A stretch of 17,831 bases of DNA. It comes from DASUMP01 sp036277635 (GTDB lineage Bacteria > Actinomycetota > Acidimicrobiia > IMCC26256 > PALSA-610). The stretch covers positions 1 to 17,831 of the forward strand of contig DASUMP010000255.1 in assembly GCA_036277635.1 (NCBI GenBank). The letters are read 5' to 3'. The notes under the pieces are model-generated. The model saw only the letters and a list, made by a program, of their open reading frames with translations. It made no database searches and had not been told where the DNA came from. A program made the position numbers and the translations under genes. Below are positions 15,488 through 17,831 of this stretch, piece after piece; the first letter of the stretch is position 1, and every line of letters begins with the position of its first letter.

Positions 15488-16120
15488 ATGGCCCTCGACC
15501 TCGCCGACCTCGTCGCTCCCACCCGCACCGCCCTCGTGCTGCAAGAGGTGCAGAACGGTGTGGTCGGCCACCGCTCCGCGCTCCCCGCGCTCGCCGAGGC
15601 CGCCACGCAGGTCAACCTCGTTCCGAACTGCGCGCGCCTCGCGCACGCGGCGCGCGCGGCGGGCGTGCCGGTGTTCCACTGCACCGCCGAGACGCGCGAC
15701 GACCTCAAGGGCGCGAACCGCAACGCCCGCTTGTTCCTCGGCGTCCGCAAGTCGCCGGTGCCGCTCTCGCCGGGGAGCGACGCGGTGCGGGTGCCCGACG
15801 AGATCGGCGTCGACGACGGCGACATCGTGCTCCCGCGCCATCACGGCCTCGGGCCGATGAGCGGCACGCAGCTCGACCCGATGCTGCGCAACCTCGGCGT
15901 CACCACGATCGTCGGCGTCGGTGTGTCGCTCAACATCGGCATGACGAACTTCGCGTTCGACGCGGTGAACCGCGGCTACCAGTTCGTGATGCCCACCGAC
16001 GCAGTCGCCGGCGTCCCCGCCGAGTACGCGCGCGCCGTCGTCGACAACACGCTGGCGCTCGTCGCCACCCTCACCACCACCGAAGCGGTGCTCACCGCCT
16101 GGTCCGCCGGCCGCCGCTGA
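15488..16120 (+). CDS. Isochorismatase-fold protein lacking the canonical Asp/Lys/Cys triad
   Basis: The 210-residue product starts at ATG 15488 behind GAGGAATAGGGAA, which overlaps the ligase stop. It has the isochorismatase-like fold pattern: TALVLQEVQNGVVG, a central VFHCTAE, SGTQLDPMLRNLGVTTIVGVGV, and a final GYQFVMPTDAVAGVPAEY. In cysteine hydrolases of this family the catalytic set is Asp (in the first DxQ), Lys, and Cys in the GvxTdxCV block. Here those places hold E20 (QEVQ), R117 (LPRHHG) and G151 (GVSLNIGMT). Nicotinamidase or N-carbamoyl hydrolase chemistry is therefore unlikely. I recall similar actinobacterial relatives that also lack the cysteine, so this may be a distinct subfamily rather than a decayed copy. 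The intact frame and tight spacing argue for function; what it does is unknown. Confidence 0.85.
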   Translation: MALDLADLVAPTRTALVLQEVQNGVVGHRSALPALAEAATQVNLVPNCARLAHAARAAGVPVFHCTAETRDDLKGANRNARLFLGVRKSPVPLSPGSDAVRVPDEIGVDDGDIVLPRHHGLGPMSGTQLDPMLRNLGVTTIVGVGVSLNIGMTNFAFDAVNRGYQFVMPTDAVAGVPAEYARAVVDNTLALVATLTTTEAVLTAWSAGRR

Positions 16121-16123
16121 GAT

Positions 16124-16152
16124 CTGACGGGTCGTCAGGTCGCCCGTAGACT
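16124..16152 (+). promoter_or_regulatory. Promoter with overlapping palindromic operator for the amidohydrolase
   Basis: CTGACG (16124-16129, a -35 box close to TTGACA) and TAGACT (16147-16152, a TAnnnT -10 box) are exactly 17 bases apart. The -35 box is also the left arm of the perfect dyad CTGACG-GGT-CGTCAG (16124-16138). A dimeric repressor bound there would cover the -35. The dyad resembles operators of TetR-type regulators, but no regulator gene is adjacent. Transcription should begin near 16159, leaving a leader of about 39 bases with GGAGGG (16186-16191) before the start. Confidence 0.65.
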
Positions 16153-16197
16153 CACGACCTCGCACGCGCACCGTTCACCGATCGCGGAGGGCACCCG

Positions 16198-17406
16198 ATG
16201 GTCGAGATCCCGAAGATCATCTCGGTCGACGACCACGTGCTGGAGCCCGGCCACGTATGGCAGGACCGGCTGCCCGAGAAGTTCAAGGCCGTCGGCCCGC
16301 GCCTCGACCGCCGCAAGATCAAGGACATGACGTTCGTCGGCGGTGTCTTCTCCTACGAAGAGGCTGGCCCGAACGACGACGGCGTGTGGGCCGACTGGTG
16401 GCTCGTCGAAGACCTGCGCTGGCCGCTCACCCGTCTCTCCGCCGCCGCGGGCTACCCGCGCGACGAGGTGACCGTCAGCCCGATCACGATGGACGACATG
16501 CGCCAGGGCTGCTGGGAGCCCAAGGCGCGCCTCGAGGACATGGACGTGAACCACGTCGAGGCGTCGCTGTCGTTCCCGTCGTTCCCGCGCTTTTGCGGGC
16601 AGACGTTCCTCGAGCGCAACGACAAGGAGCTCGCCGACCTCTGCGTGAAGGCCTACAACGACTGGATGTTCGACGAGTGGTGCGCGGGCTCGAACGGCCG
16701 CCTGATCCCGCTGCCGATCATCCAGCTCTGGGACGCGCAGCTTGCGGCGGCCGAGGTGCGCAGGAACGCAGACCGCGGCGGGCACGCGGTGTGCTTCTCG
16801 GAGATCCCGCCGTTCCTCGGACTCCCCTCGGTGCACGACCCTGACGGCTACTGGGACCCGTTCTTCGACGCGTGCGCGGAGACCGACACCGTCGTGTGCA
16901 TGCACATCGGTTCGAGCTCGAAGATGCCCAGCACGTCGGCCGACGCGCCGCCCGCGGTCGGCAGCACGCTCACCTACATGAACGCGGCGATGTCGCTCAC
17001 CGACTTCCTCATGTCGGGCGTGTTCGAGAAGTTCCCGAAGCTCGTCGTCGCGTACAGCGAAGGCCAGATCGGCTGGATCCCCTACGTGCTCGAACGCGCC
17101 GATGCGGTGTGGCGCGAGAACCGCGGCTGGGGCGGCGTGGCCGACAAGGTGAAGCGCCCGCCGTCAGAGCTCTACGCCGAGCACGTCTACGGCTGCTTCT
17201 TCGACGACGCCCACGGCCTCAAGTCGCTCGACGTGATCGGTGTCGACACCGTCACCTTCGAGACCGACTACCCCCACTCCGACAGCACCTGGCCCCACAC
17301 CAAGAAGGTCGCCGAGGAGATCATGAAAGACCTCGACGACGACACGATCTACAAGATCTGCCGCGGCAACGCGATCCGCATGCTCCACCTCGACCTCGAG
17401 AAGTAG
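16198..17406 (+). CDS. Amidohydrolase-2 family metal-dependent hydrolase/decarboxylase
   Basis: The 402-residue product starts at ATG 16198 behind GGAGGG. It has the TIM-barrel pattern of the amidohydrolase-related (ACMSD-like) group: an N-terminal VDDHVLEP (D11/D12, H13) in place of the usual HxH, a central CMHIGSSS with H236, and a C-terminal FETDYPHSDSTWP with D357 and H360. The last block is the family's metal-binding and catalytic aspartate. Relatives hydrolyse or decarboxylate small aromatic, lactone or imide substrates with a divalent metal. The substrate is not evident. It lies 77 bp after the isochorismatase-like gene but has its own promoter and operator, so it is probably regulated separately while serving the same pathway as the acyl-CoA ligase. 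The stop is 5 bases from the end of the convergent nuclease-like gene. Confidence 0.9.
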   Translation: MVEIPKIISVDDHVLEPGHVWQDRLPEKFKAVGPRLDRRKIKDMTFVGGVFSYEEAGPNDDGVWADWWLVEDLRWPLTRLSAAAGYPRDEVTVSPITMDDMRQGCWEPKARLEDMDVNHVEASLSFPSFPRFCGQTFLERNDKELADLCVKAYNDWMFDEWCAGSNGRLIPLPIIQLWDAQLAAAEVRRNADRGGHAVCFSEIPPFLGLPSVHDPDGYWDPFFDACAETDTVVCMHIGSSSKMPSTSADAPPAVGSTLTYMNAAMSLTDFLMSGVFEKFPKLVVAYSEGQIGWIPYVLERADAVWRENRGWGGVADKVKRPPSELYAEHVYGCFFDDAHGLKSLDVIGVDTVTFETDYPHSDSTWPHTKKVAEEIMKDLDDDTIYKICRGNAIRMLHLDLEK

Positions 17407-17411
17407 CGGCG

Positions 17412-17831
17412 TTACAGCAGCCGGAGGCGCCCGGTCTCGGTCGGGTCGTAGACGCACACGACGTCGGTGAGATAGCCGAGTTCGAGTGCTGTACGCAGCA
17501 TCGCGGCGCCCGCGCCTGTGGTCGGTTTGTGTGACGTCAGCACGATGTACGGCGGGTGTTCAGCGATCGCTCGGAGCAGTGCTCCGTTGGCGATCGCCTT
17601 CTTGAGTGTGTCGGTTCGGATGAGCCCCGGGCGCGTTCCTTGGACACTTCCCTTGTACTCGAACCAGATCGTCGCGCCACCCGGGCTGGTCGCGACCTGA
17701 TCGATCTCGACACCGAAGTCGCGGAGCAGCGCCCGACCATCGAGGCGGAAGCCCATGCCTCGCAGCAGCAAGTCGCATTGTTCGCTGAACTGGCGGCCTT
17801 GCAGATTCGCGGACGACTGGAACGACGTCAT
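17412..17831 (-). CDS. PD-(D/E)XK nuclease-like protein (start at window edge)
   Basis: The frame of 139 residues starts at ATG 17831-17829, the last bases of the window, so a longer N-terminus outside cannot be excluded. The opening GRQFSEQCDLLLRGMGF matches the first helix of restriction-endonuclease-like folds, with E17 as a possible metal ligand. It is followed by FGVEIDQVA (E42, D44) and IWFEYKGS (E58, K60), giving the D-(x)n-E-x-K catalytic pattern, and then a YIVLTSHKP strand. It could be a small restriction or repair nuclease, or part of a defence module lying outside the window. G+C by counting lines is about 60-67%, a little below most neighbours, and the codons are less uniformly GC-ending. 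That is compatible with transfer but weak evidence. No partner gene is visible here. Confidence 0.62.
   Translation of the reverse strand: MTSFQSSANLQGRQFSEQCDLLLRGMGFRLDGRALLRDFGVEIDQVATSPGGATIWFEYKGSVQGTRPGLIRTDTLKKAIANGALLRAIAEHPPYIVLTSHKPTTGAGAAMLRTALELGYLTDVVCVYDPTETGRLRLL

Overview
The window is GC-rich DNA (about 70% G+C by eye), densely packed with genes that often start with GTG, often overlap or nearly touch, and have GGAGG-type ribosome binding sites. Together with the gene families present (fused Liv-type transporters, a large ATPase regulator, a FadD-like ligase, an isochorismatase-like protein and an amidohydrolase), this points to a high-GC actinomycete. Acidimicrobiia or a close relative is my best guess, from remembered family resemblance rather than a search. 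No rRNA, tRNA, insertion sequence or CRISPR array is visible, and no stretch over 300 bases lacks a gene.

Left part, minus strand (1-7575). Reading in the direction of transcription there is a membrane O-acyltransferase with a C-terminal SGNH domain (7575-5683), then a branched-chain-amino-acid-type (Liv) ABC transporter operon. The operon has a fused LivH-LivM permease (5609-3465), a very unusual fusion of an MFS transporter with two ABC ATPases (LivF-like then LivG-like, 3468-469, overlapping the permease by 4 bp), and the N-terminal part of a substrate-binding protein (428-1, running off the left edge). A whole transporter is thus encoded in three chains, one of which also carries a complete secondary-transporter domain. 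This is the most striking system in the window.

Middle (7694-9934). A GNAT acetyltransferase (plus) ends exactly where phosphoglycerate mutase gpmA (minus) ends. gpmA is divergent from a low-molecular-weight phosphatase-like gene, which is followed by a small DUF1330-like gene.

Centre-right (9982-13791). A 1090-residue AAA/STAND ATPase with a TPR-like middle and a distinctive C-terminal domain has a promoter that looks leaderless. Its 3' end runs into a dense cluster of palindromes. A small membrane-anchored protein follows, with three copies of a DDPLITRFG motif at an exact 18-residue period, and then a perfect 15-bp hairpin terminator.

Right part (13791-17831). A FadD-like acyl-CoA ligase and an isochorismatase-fold protein lacking the usual catalytic residues are translationally close. 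An amidohydrolase-2 family enzyme follows behind a clear promoter whose -35 box lies inside a perfect inverted repeat. These three look like a catabolic or CoA-thioester module. At the right edge a PD-(D/E)XK nuclease-like gene of somewhat lower GC reads toward the module.
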